Shown here one piece after another: positions 1-6,858 of a DNA stretch of 64,000 nt. The translations under genes and the position numbers were made by a program. The notes beneath the pieces are model-generated. The model was not told where the DNA came from. It saw only the letters and a program-made list of their open reading frames with translations, and did not search any database. Source of the stretch: Pleomorphovibrio marinus. Lineage in GTDB: Bacteria; Bacteroidota; Bacteroidia; Cytophagales; Cyclobacteriaceae. The first letter of the stretch is position 1. Each line of letters starts with the position of its first letter. Location of the stretch: NCBI RefSeq assembly GCF_003347495.1, contig NZ_QCXY01000002.1, forward strand, positions 1 through 64,000, read 5' to 3'.

Positions 1-210
1 CTCGAACCGCTGACCTTCCCGACGCCTGTCGGGACGCTCTAGCCAACTGAGCTAATCCCCCATCTGTTACTTTCAACTTAGGACTCGAACCGCTGACCTT
101 CCCGTCGCCTGTCGGGACGCTCTAGCCAACTGAGCTAATCCCCCATCTGTTACTTTCAACTTAGGACTCGAACCGCTGACCTTCCCGATGCCTGTCGGGA
201 CGCTCTAGTC
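1..210 (-). repeat. tRNA-like tandem repeats with palindromic insert
   Basis: Two and a half tandem copies with an 83 bp period: positions 1-80 (cut by the window edge), 81-163, and 164-210 (truncated). Read on the minus strand, each full copy begins like the 5' half of a tRNA: acceptor strand GGGGGAT, a D-arm with GCTC/GAGC stem, then AGGTC and a T-loop-like GGTTCGAGTCC. The 3' halves of the T-stem and the acceptor stem are absent; the sequence goes into a short linker instead. Where the 17-nt anticodon arm belongs there is an 18-nt palindrome of the form TCCCGA-CAGGCG-TCGGGA, with small changes between copies, so no anticodon can be assigned. These are degenerate tRNA-derived repeats lying downstream of recR, not functional tRNA genes. 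A genuine parent tRNA could lie left of the window. Confidence 0.7.
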
Positions 211-283
211 CAAAGATACTGATTGCAGGGATTCACCATGCATTTGGGATTGCAAATATAGAACCTGATTCTGATCTGCCAAA

Positions 284-904
284 TTATTCCGTGGAATAAT
301 TTATCCGTGTAAGGATGCTTCTCCCCAAGGTCACCTCATCAGTAAACTCCAACTCACTTCCCACTGGTATACCGCGGGCAATGGTGCTTATTTTGATGTT
401 TTTGTCCTTTAATTTTCTTGTCAGGTAAAAAGCCGTAGTGTCGCCTTCCATGGTGGCCGGAAGGGCAAGTATAATTTCCCCGACTTTCACTCCCTGGTAA
501 GGCTGTTGAACCCTCCTTATCAAGGACTCCAACTGTACATCTTCAGGACCTATCCCTTTCATGGGGGAGATCACTCCCCCTAGCACGTGGTAAAGGCCGT
601 TAAACTGGGAGGTGTTTTCAATGGCAAGGACGTCTGGAAGGTCCTCTACCACGCAGATTAAGGAATTGTCCCTTTTGTGACTTGTACAAACCGCACACAC
701 CTCCGCATCCGATATATTGTGACATACCTTGCAATATTGGGTTTTCTCCCTAAGGTCAAGGATGGCAGAGGCAAGTGATTGCGAGGAAGATGCGGGTTGT
801 TTGAGCAGGTGCAAGGATAGCCGTAGGGCAGTTTTTTTGCCTATACCCGGAAGCCTGCTGATTTCTGTCACCGCGTCCTCGATGAGCTTGGAGGGGAAAT
901 TCAC
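284..904 (-). CDS. recR: recombination mediator protein RecR
   Basis: RecR works with RecO (and RecF in some lineages) to load RecA on gapped DNA during recombinational repair. The 206-residue product has the normal family length. It shows an N-terminal helix-hairpin-helix with LPGIGKKTA (about residues 18-26), a four-cysteine zinc finger (CKVC and CAVC, about 57-72), and a Toprim domain beginning VVEDLPDV. The start is GTG at 904, which gives the usual Bacteroidota N-terminus MNFPSKLIE; an in-frame stop lies just upstream, so no longer start exists. It follows clpS by 15 bp on the same strand, which suggests co-transcription. The tRNA-like repeats lie downstream. Confidence 0.95.
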   Translation of the reverse strand: MNFPSKLIEDAVTEISRLPGIGKKTALRLSLHLLKQPASSSQSLASAILDLREKTQYCKVCHNISDAEVCAVCTSHKRDNSLICVVEDLPDVLAIENTSQFNGLYHVLGGVISPMKGIGPEDVQLESLIRRVQQPYQGVKVGEIILALPATMEGDTTAFYLTRKLKDKNIKISTIARGIPVGSELEFTDEVTLGRSILTRINYSTE

Positions 905-919
905 TACAATGAGAAGGGG

Positions 920-1207
920 TTAAAGGATTTCTGCTTGGATTCCCGCATCCAAAATTGATTCGCACATGGGCTTCAACTTTGGCACACTCCCTTTTTTGAC
1001 CGAACATTTGCCTTTGTAATGGATGATCAGGGTGCATTGCTCAGCTTGTTCTTGGGTATGCTTGCACACTTTCATAAGTACCTTGATCACGTGTTCGAAG
1101 GTATTGAAGTCATCATTGTAAACGATAAGGTCATGCTCCTCTTTGTCAACCAAATCCTCCAGTAGTACTTCTTGTTCGTTTTCCAATAAATGTTCTAAAG
1201 GTTCCAT
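920..1207 (-). CDS. clpS: ATP-dependent Clp protease adaptor ClpS
   Basis: ClpS delivers N-degron substrates to the ClpAP protease. The 95-residue protein fits the family in length. It carries the conserved core YNDDFNTFEHVI (about residues 30-41) and the cysteine-rich segment CTLIIHYKGKCSVKKG seen in Bacteroidota ClpS. The acidic N-terminal extension is typical of the flexible tail. The gene is first in a clpS-recR pair and is divergent from the symporter gene, with 55 bp between the two start codons that must hold both promoters. I saw no unambiguous promoter match there. Confidence 0.93.
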   Translation of the reverse strand: MEPLEHLLENEQEVLLEDLVDKEEHDLIVYNDDFNTFEHVIKVLMKVCKHTQEQAEQCTLIIHYKGKCSVKKGSVPKLKPMCESILDAGIQAEIL

Positions 1208-1262
1208 TTTGCAAAGTTAATAATAAATCACAACTTTAGCGGCCTATTTCAGCGATCAAATT

Positions 1263-2711
1263 ATGGATTCTACTATTGTACTGTTAGTCATAACATCCTA
1301 TTTTTTGGTGTTGTTCGCCATTTCTTGGTTTACTTCCAGAAAATTGACATCTCAGACCTTTTTTACAGGAGACAGGGAATCCCCCTGGTTTTTGGTGGCT
1401 TTTGGTATGATTGGTGCCTCGCTGTCTGGGGTTACCTTTATTTCTGTGCCCGGTGAGGTTGGCCAATCGAATTTCTATTATTTTCAGGTTGTTTTAGGCT
1501 ATACCTTAGGCTATGCCGTGATCGCAAAATTGCTCTTGCCTTTGTATTACAAGTTAAACCTAATCTCCATTTATGGATACCTGGAGCAAAGGTTCGGCTT
1601 TTGGTCCTATAAGACAGGTGCATTTTTCTTTATCCTCTCCCGGACTTTGGGATCCTCGATCCGTGTATTCTTGGTGGCAGGTGTATTGCAGCTTATACTT
1701 TTTGATCATTGGGGGATACCTTTTTGGGGGACAGTTTTGATCACCGTGGGGCTTATTTGGCTTTATACCCACAAGGGGGGCATTAAGACTGTGGTCTGGA
1801 CGGACACTCTCCAGACCTTTTTTATGCTTGCTGCTGTGGTCACCAGTATAGTTTTGGTAATGAAGGAGTTGTCTATTGACTCCTTTTGGGATATGATGCT
1901 AATCGTGTCCCAGCGACCGGAATCCGATATTTTTAACTGGGACTGGCAGGATGGTACCAATTTTTTCAAACAGTTTTTTTCCGGAGCCTTCATAGTGATT
2001 GTGATGACTGGACTAGACCAGGATATGATGCAAAAAAACCTTACCTGTAGAAACCTGGCCGATGCACAAAAAAACATGTTCTGGTTCACCAACATTTTGG
2101 TAGTGGTCAACTTGGTGTTTTTGGCACTTGGTGTTTTATTGTACATCTATGCCGAACACGAAGGGATTTCCATTCCGGCCCGGACAGATGACCTGTATCC
2201 ACTTTTAGCCACTTCCCATTTTTCATTCTTTGCCGGTACTGTTTTTGTTTTGGGCATTACTGCGGCTGCGTATTCAAGTGCTGACTCCACTCTTACTGCT
2301 TTGACCACTTCCTTTTGTCATGATTTTTTGAGAATAGAAACTGCCATACCTCTCAAAAATCAGGTGGCTGTCCGGAAATCTGTACACTTGGGGTTTACCC
2401 TTTTGATGTTTTTGGTGATTTTAGTAATCAATTATATCAATGACCAAAGTGTCATAAATGCTGTATTCATACTTGCAGGGTACACCTATGGCCCATTGCT
2501 AGGATTATACGCATTTGGACTTTTCACCCGTCACAATGTGAAGGATCGCTGGGTGCCATTTCCGGCGATATTAGCTCCATTAATGGCATTCTTTATTTCC
2601 AGCAATTCCGAAAAGTGGCTATGGGGGTATAAGTTCGGGTTTGAAATCCTAATTCTAAATGGGCTATTGATGTTTATCGGCCTTTGGATATTGAAGAAAA
2701 AGGTTGATTAG
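1263..2711 (+). CDS. sodium:solute symporter family protein
   Basis: Inner-membrane transporter of the SSS family (PF00474), which couples solute uptake to Na+ entry. The 482 residues form about 12-13 hydrophobic segments. The N-terminal region SWFTSRKLTSQTFFTGDRES and the following GMIGASLSGVTFISVPGEVG (about residues 47-66) are characteristic of the Bacteroidota branch. The stretch AAYSSADSTLTALTTSF (about residue 340) matches the conserved Na+-binding helix region. The substrate cannot be read from sequence; family members carry sugars, sialic acid, amino acids or myo-inositol. It stands alone, divergent from clpS and convergent with the sugar transferase gene 12 bp downstream. Confidence 0.88.
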   Translation: MDSTIVLLVITSYFLVLFAISWFTSRKLTSQTFFTGDRESPWFLVAFGMIGASLSGVTFISVPGEVGQSNFYYFQVVLGYTLGYAVIAKLLLPLYYKLNLISIYGYLEQRFGFWSYKTGAFFFILSRTLGSSIRVFLVAGVLQLILFDHWGIPFWGTVLITVGLIWLYTHKGGIKTVVWTDTLQTFFMLAAVVTSIVLVMKELSIDSFWDMMLIVSQRPESDIFNWDWQDGTNFFKQFFSGAFIVIVMTGLDQDMMQKNLTCRNLADAQKNMFWFTNILVVVNLVFLALGVLLYIYAEHEGISIPARTDDLYPLLATSHFSFFAGTVFVLGITAAAYSSADSTLTALTTSFCHDFLRIETAIPLKNQVAVRKSVHLGFTLLMFLVILVINYINDQSVINAVFILAGYTYGPLLGLYAFGLFTRHNVKDRWVPFPAILAPLMAFFISSNSEKWLWGYKFGFEILILNGLLMFIGLWILKKKVD

Positions 2712-2723
2712 GATTTGGTAAAT

Positions 2724-3416
2724 CTAATAAACCTTGGAATTATTTTGAAATAATGAATAAACGGTCCAAATCATTATTTTAAAGTCTAGCCAAGGGGACC
2801 AGTTGTTCACATAGAAAATGTCCAGCTTGCACCTGGAATATATGTCGAAAAAATCCTTAGTCTCTCCTCTAAACCCCTTCGCTTGGGCTAACCCTGTAAT
2901 TCCGGGCTTTACGGCATGCCTGTACATGAAATTGTCAATTTCCTCACTGAATTTGTTATTCATAGGGATGGCATGCGGTCTAGGCCCCACTACGGACATT
3001 TCTCCTAAAAAGACATTAAAAAACTGAGGTAATTCATCTAAACTGGATTTCCTCAAGAACTTACCCATTTGGGTAACCCTCGGGTCATCTTCTGTGGCCT
3101 GCCTTGTGTCGGCCTCACTGTTGGCATGCATGGTCCTGAACTTGTAACAATAAAAAGGAATGTTGTTTTTACCATGCCGAAGCTGCCTAAAGAAAATTGG
3201 GCCCTTGGTGTCCAGTTTTATTAAAATGCCTATGATTGGAAAAAGCCAGGAAATGATAAAAACGAAGACAAAAAGGCTGAATAAGACATCCATAGACCTT
3301 TTTAAACTTTCTTGAGTGTCAGTCAAAAAGCTATAGGACAAAAACTTGGTCTGGTAAGGCACATTTTTTTTAGGTATGCGCTTTACTGGTTTCTCTTTGG
3401 TTAAAATTCCACTCAT
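2724..3416 (-). CDS. undecaprenyl-phosphate sugar-1-phosphate transferase family protein
   Basis: Bacterial sugar transferase (PF02397), expected to move a sugar-1-phosphate from a nucleotide sugar to a lipid carrier and so start exopolysaccharide or glycan synthesis. Visible motifs in order: one membrane segment (about residues 35-60), KFRTMHANSEADTR, SSLDELPQFFNVFLGEMS, VVGPRPHAIPM and KPGITGLAQ. It corresponds to the catalytic C-terminal half of WcaJ-type enzymes and lacks their N-terminal four-helix domain. I chose ATG at 3416; a TTG five codons upstream is possible. No glycosyltransferase, flippase or polymerase genes surround it, so it is an orphan of its pathway here. An AT-rich, palindrome-containing region lies upstream. 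Confidence 0.88.
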   Translation of the reverse strand: MSGILTKEKPVKRIPKKNVPYQTKFLSYSFLTDTQESLKRSMDVLFSLFVFVFIISWLFPIIGILIKLDTKGPIFFRQLRHGKNNIPFYCYKFRTMHANSEADTRQATEDDPRVTQMGKFLRKSSLDELPQFFNVFLGEMSVVGPRPHAIPMNNKFSEEIDNFMYRHAVKPGITGLAQAKGFRGETKDFFDIYSRCKLDIFYVNNWSPWLDFKIMIWTVYSLFQNNSKVY

Positions 3417-3750
3417 AGCTATATCCCTCAATTTATACTTTTGAAAAACACTTATCCACCATTTCTAAACTAATATTAGTGTTTTAAACAGGTAAAAATG
3501 TATTTCAAATCTAAATAAAAGATTTTTATTTTTCAATATTTTTAAATAAATATTTTTAAAATTCAAATAATTTGAACTCTGGGTAACAATCTGTTAACAA
3601 ATCTTTTGACTTTTTGTTAACAATGCAATTAAGGGGCATTGTAAGGTTAAGTCCTGCTAGTTGAAAACTTCTTTTTCAATATCCATGCCAAAAACTATAA
3701 ATATAGATTTACCCAGAAATGGCTGTCCCTTTATTTCAAAAATGCAGGAG
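3417..3750. other. AT-rich intergenic region with palindromic sites
   Basis: There is no coding sequence in this 334 bp. It is the likely promoter region of the sugar transferase gene, which reads leftward from 3416. It contains a perfect TTCAAA-TAA-TTTGAA palindrome (3562-3576) and two copies of TGTTAACAA (3592-3600 and 3615-3623), 23 bp apart, with a related GGTAACAAT just before. These could be operator sites; no regulator is identifiable. Confidence 0.45.
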
Positions 3751-4089
3751 CTATAATTTTAACTCCTCCGTTGGATCCCAAAAGATAGTTTGAAAATCAA
3801 CAATACGGTTGTCTTTTATTCCTACACCTTCTTTTTCCAAGAGCTCTTGCATTTTATTTGGTTTTTCGAAATGATGTTTACCTGTCAATACCCCATTCCG
3901 GTTCACTACCCGATGTGCGGGCACATCAGGTTTGGAATGACTGGCATTCATGGCATAACCCACCATCCTTGCACCGGATTTTGCTCCCAGATAATGGGCA
4001 ATTGCCCCATAAGAGGTTGCCCTGCCCTCTGGGATCAAGCGAACCACCTGGTACACCATATCAAAAAAATTTTCCCTACTGGATTTCAC
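3751..4089 (-). CDS. alkyltransferase-like protein (MGMT/ATL family)
   Basis: A 112-residue protein matching the DNA-binding domain of O6-alkylguanine-DNA alkyltransferases. The active-site motif PCHR is replaced by PAHR, with Ala58 in place of the alkyl-accepting cysteine. The rest of the domain is kept, including the tyrosine helix near Y27, the arginine-finger region GARMVGYAMNA (about 39-49) and the VVNRNG loop. This is the signature of ATL proteins, which bind O6-alkylguanine and hand the lesion to nucleotide excision repair rather than repairing it directly; the Thermus family member also carries PAHR. Its start lies inside the end of the mscS gene (14 bp overlap), so the two are probably translated together. 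There is no sign of truncation. Confidence 0.88.
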   Translation of the reverse strand: MKSSRENFFDMVYQVVRLIPEGRATSYGAIAHYLGAKSGARMVGYAMNASHSKPDVPAHRVVNRNGVLTGKHHFEKPNKMQELLEKEGVGIKDNRIVDFQTIFWDPTEELKL

Positions 4090-4960
4090 TGGAGAGTTTT
4101 ATAATTTTTTGGTTGATTTTTCTTCTTACTTCCTTTTCTGCATTTCGCTCATAGGTGTTCAATTGTACTTGGAGTTTCAATTTTACCGAATCCTTTAGTA
4201 TAGCTGTCGCTTTGAGTACATAGGTGTTCTGATTGATTTTATTCCCCAATGTGTGGATTAAGGCCTTTATTCCTTTGTCAATCTCATCAATATCTAAGCG
4301 TTCATTCAGTTTGATTTCAAATTCGAAACTAAGCTTTCTGATGTTTTGCCTGCTGTGGTTGATTACCTGGGCGGATAGCAACAGGCTGTTTGGGATCATG
4401 ACCAAGTCGTCGTCTTCGTTTAGGATGACAACGTTCAGTAAGGTAATATCCTGAATTCTTCCCTTAAAATCCCCCACTTTGATGTGATCCCCAAGAGTAA
4501 GCTGATCCGAAAACATTATGATAAGTCCATTGATCATATTGGTGATGTAATCCTTGGACAAAAGTGCAATGGCCGCTGCAACTATGGTGATGCTGGAGAG
4601 GAATTCCAATGGTCGGATATTGAAAAAAATCATCAAGCTGATCAGTACAATCAGAACATTGATGATACTCGCAATCCAGTTAATGCCGAGCAGAAAATTG
4701 CTGTGAATTCGTTCCTGATCCTTTTTCCGCAGATAAAACCTTACCAAAGCGAACCTTCCCAGGGAAACAATAATTGCACCTGCTAAATAAAACTCGAGAC
4801 CGCTTACCAAATTATAAAGTTGGGTGTGAAATTTCTCTGGGAATCGTTGAAGGTGTGCTTCGGAGACAAAAATTAAGGCTATATAGGTTAACACCTTGAG
4901 ACCAAAAATGATACGTCTTTTATTCTCCCCAAATTCAATTTGGTCTTTTTTAGATTTCAT
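4076..4960 (-). CDS. mechanosensitive ion channel family protein (MscS type)
   Basis: Small-conductance mechanosensitive channel that opens under membrane tension to release osmolytes on hypo-osmotic shock. The 294 residues contain about four hydrophobic segments (near 15-35, 55-75, 90-115 and 118-145). The MscS beta domain follows, with FSDQLTLGDHIKVGDFKGRI (about 150-169) and the typical VVILNEDDDLVMIPNSLLL strand. The C-terminal alpha/beta domain is short. The 3' end overlaps the alkyltransferase-like gene by 14 bp. It is divergent from the SDR gene, with 79 bp between starts. Confidence 0.88.
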   Translation of the reverse strand: MKSKKDQIEFGENKRRIIFGLKVLTYIALIFVSEAHLQRFPEKFHTQLYNLVSGLEFYLAGAIIVSLGRFALVRFYLRKKDQERIHSNFLLGINWIASIINVLIVLISLMIFFNIRPLEFLSSITIVAAAIALLSKDYITNMINGLIIMFSDQLTLGDHIKVGDFKGRIQDITLLNVVILNEDDDLVMIPNSLLLSAQVINHSRQNIRKLSFEFEIKLNERLDIDEIDKGIKALIHTLGNKINQNTYVLKATAILKDSVKLKLQVQLNTYERNAEKEVRRKINQKIIKLSSEIQ

Positions 4961-5039
4961 GCAGTTTTTGAGAAAATAATCTTAATTTTATGCATTAGTG
5001 GAACAAAAATATGCTTTTTGAAAACCAATTTATCAATTT

Positions 5040-5717
5040 ATGGACAGAAATATCATTATCACGGGTAGTACAGGGAATTTAGGCAAGGCAGTGGTAAGTA
5101 AATTTAAAAGGGAGGGTTATAAGGTAATTGCCATCATTGAAAAGGACAGTGATGAGGAACTTGAAGAAGCTGATGATATTTATAAGGTGGACGTCACGGA
5201 TGAGGAACAAGTAAAGGCCTTTTCTACAGAATATAATATTCAGTACGGCAACTTGGAATGCCTGGCTTTGTTGGTAGGGGGCTTTGCTCCCGGAGGTTTA
5301 GAAGACACCAGCATTTCGGATTTAGAAGCCATGATAAAACTCAATTTCTACAGTGCTTTCAACATGGTCAAGTATTTCTTACCTACGATGAAAAGATCGG
5401 ATTCTGGGAGCTTTTTGTTTGTGGGGGCACGCCCGTCTCTACAGAAAGAAGAAGGTTTGGGTGCTTTGGCATATGCTTTGAGCAAGGGGCTCGTGATAGA
5501 CTTGGCAGAATATACCGCCAGGGAGGTTGCAGACTCTAAAATAAGGTCTCATGTCTTTGTGCCGAGCATTATAGATACTCCCCCAAATAGGGAGGCAATG
5601 TCGGATGCTGATTTCTCTCAATGGGTAAGCCCAGCTGATATTGCGGAGGCCATGCATTATGCAGCCATCAGCAATTCCTTGAGAAATATGACCTTTAAAC
5701 TATATGGAGGGGTTTAG
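5040..5717 (+). CDS. SDR family NAD(P)-dependent oxidoreductase
   Basis: Short-chain dehydrogenase/reductase of 225 residues with a Rossmann fold. The nucleotide-binding motif TGSTGNLG is at residues 8-15, the catalytic pair YALSK near residue 145, and a substrate-loop region ending in VPSIIDTPPNREAM follows. The usual catalytic serine position is less clear: the strand reads FLFVGARPSLQ rather than the common VSS. The substrate is unknown. It is followed 41 bp later by the GIN-domain gene on the same strand, which does not suggest a shared pathway. Confidence 0.82.
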   Translation: MDRNIIITGSTGNLGKAVVSKFKREGYKVIAIIEKDSDEELEEADDIYKVDVTDEEQVKAFSTEYNIQYGNLECLALLVGGFAPGGLEDTSISDLEAMIKLNFYSAFNMVKYFLPTMKRSDSGSFLFVGARPSLQKEEGLGALAYALSKGLVIDLAEYTAREVADSKIRSHVFVPSIIDTPPNREAMSDADFSQWVSPADIAEAMHYAAISNSLRNMTFKLYGGV

Positions 5718-5758
5718 TCTTTTAAAAATAGTCACCCTAAGAAGTAAAACAGTTGAAA

Positions 5759-6451
5759 ATGAGAAATATGACTTTTGGATGGACTTGCCTGGTAGGGCTA
5801 TTCCTCCTTGCCAATAACCTCCTTGCCCAAACGGAAGAAGTAACTAGGTCCTTGAAGCCATTTAACGGTATAAAGGTCTCCAATGGCATAGAGGCTACTC
5901 TGGTAAAAGGGGATAAACACGAAATCAGCATCACCGCTACCGCTGTGGAGTTAGACAAGGTGGAAACTAAAGTAACAGACCGCATTCTTGAGGTAGCAAT
6001 TTCTGGAAGCTCGCCTAGGGCAAGTTCGGTAAAGGCCACAATTACCTATGTGGATATCGACCAGGTGCACGCCAATACTAGTGCTAAGGTATTTGGGAAG
6101 GAGAGAATTGAGGCAAGGGATGTGAAAATCACCACCGCCACAAGTGCCTATATAGAAGCAGAAGTGAAGGCCCATGACTTAAGCTTGGAAGCTCAGACAA
6201 ATTCACGTATTTTTCTGAAGGGAGAGGCAGAGAACTTGGATTTCCAATTATTCACCAATTCAGAGATAGATGCCAAGGGGCTTAGCGTATCCCACGTAGA
6301 CATTCGGGCAAATACCAACGCCAAGGGGGAAATTTCCGTAAAAGAATCTGTAAAAGGAAGTGCAGCTACAAGGGGTAGAGTCACCTATTACGGAGATCCA
6401 AAAGTTATAGATGTGAAGACAAACACCGGAGGGGATATCAATGGGAACTGA
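5759..6451 (+). CDS. head GIN domain-containing secreted protein (DUF2807)
   Basis: Secreted protein of about 230 residues. The signal peptide runs through CLVGLFLLANNLLAQ. The rest matches the head GIN domain (PF10988), a right-handed beta-helix-like fold built of short repeating strands, visible as recurrent NTSAKV / TATSAYI / QTNSRIF / FTNSEID / NTNAKGE rungs. The family is common in Bacteroidota and is described as a putative autotransporter adhesin head, but its role is not established. I took ATG at 5759; an in-frame TTG two codons upstream is less likely. It is followed by the threonine operon leader region. Confidence 0.82.
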   Translation: MRNMTFGWTCLVGLFLLANNLLAQTEEVTRSLKPFNGIKVSNGIEATLVKGDKHEISITATAVELDKVETKVTDRILEVAISGSSPRASSVKATITYVDIDQVHANTSAKVFGKERIEARDVKITTATSAYIEAEVKAHDLSLEAQTNSRIFLKGEAENLDFQLFTNSEIDAKGLSVSHVDIRANTNAKGEISVKESVKGSAATRGRVTYYGDPKVIDVKTNTGGDINGN

Positions 6452-6552
6452 GTCATTGTGGAGTGAATGCCATGTAATTCCTTTTTAATGGTCAAGATTG
6501 GAAAATCACCCATATTCTGGATGCCAGAAGGAAGAAGAGCTGAGGATTGTAG

Positions 6553-6583
6553 TTTGGTAGGGAGAAAGCTTATTATAATTTAA
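6553..6583 (+). promoter_or_regulatory. candidate promoter of the threonine operon
   Basis: TTTG at 6553-6556 followed after exactly 19 bp by TAATTTAA at 6576-6583. Bacteroidota primary promoters have TTTG near -33 and TAnnTTTG near -7; the spacing is right and the -7 box matches at six of eight positions. Transcription would start near 6590 and give a leader of about 270 nt before thrA, which fits the attenuator found there. No mapping data are available. Confidence 0.4.
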
Positions 6584-6662
6584 GCCTTAAGGGCCTTTTG
6601 GGTCCTAAAAATTTGTGATATAAAAAAAATGTCCTTAGAATTGCCCTGTCAAAAGAAAAAGC

Positions 6663-6779
6663 ATGGTATTCGCAGTGAGATTTTCGAAAACTACCACTAA
6701 AAGGCCCTTCGCCAATGGCTCCGACTGCACCTATTTTTTTACCAACAGGATTACTATTTCTACCAGCACCACGGGGTAA
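6663..6779 (+). CDS. threonine operon leader peptide
   Basis: A 38-codon ORF, ATG at 6663 to TAA at 6777-6779, 79 bp before thrA. It holds nine threonines and two isoleucines, concentrated in KTTTK near the middle and in the final residues TNRITISTSTTG. E. coli ThrL, which ends in ITITTGNGAG, has the same bias and also ends close to a hairpin. The stop codon is the loop of a perfect hairpin (6770-6786). A ribosome stalling at the Thr/Ile codons would therefore control downstream RNA folding. The start has a weak purine-rich upstream stretch. The peptide itself probably has no function beyond being translated. The call rests on composition, position and the adjoining hairpins, not on homology. 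Confidence 0.75.
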   Translation: MVFAVRFSKTTTKRPFANGSDCTYFFTNRITISTSTTG

Positions 6780-6835
6780 CCCCGTGTCGATTACCATATT
6801 ACCCCTTCGTCAGAGGCTTTACAGCCTTTTATTCA
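6770..6835 (+). promoter_or_regulatory. threonine attenuator with alternative hairpins
   Basis: Three elements follow the leader ORF. CACGGGG-TAA-CCCCGTG (6770-6786) forms a perfect 7 bp hairpin whose loop is the leader stop codon. GGGGTAA (6773-6779) can alternatively pair with TTACCCC (6799-6805). Then AGGCT-TTAC-AGCCT (6814-6827) is followed by TTTTATTCATCTTTT, resembling an intrinsic terminator. A distant segment AAAAGGC (6699-6705) is complementary to the terminator's 3' arm GCCTTTT (6824-6830). The arrangement fits transcription attenuation of thrABC by charged tRNA-Thr/Ile, but which pairings compete in vivo is inferred. Confidence 0.6.
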
Positions 6836-6858
6836 TCTTTTAATCCACACTATATAAA

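Noticed and set aside
1-163. Functional tRNA genes
   Set aside because: The 3' halves of the T-stem and acceptor stem are missing, and the anticodon arm is 18 nt with a six-base loop and no placeable anticodon.
1-210. CRISPR array
   Set aside because: The 83 bp units are nearly identical along their whole length, there are only about 2.5 copies, and there are no unique spacers or cas genes. The content is tRNA-like.
756-1037. Protein-coding frame across the recR-clpS junction on the minus strand
   Set aside because: It overlaps two well-supported genes in another frame and has no family resemblance.
1212-1219. TAACTTTG as a -7 box for clpS (minus strand)
   Set aside because: It lies only about 5 bp from the clpS start codon, leaving no room for the transcription start and leader, and no -33 box has the right spacing.
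6573-6797. Minus-strand frame over the threonine leader
   Set aside because: It is antisense to the leader peptide and hairpins, and its composition follows from them.
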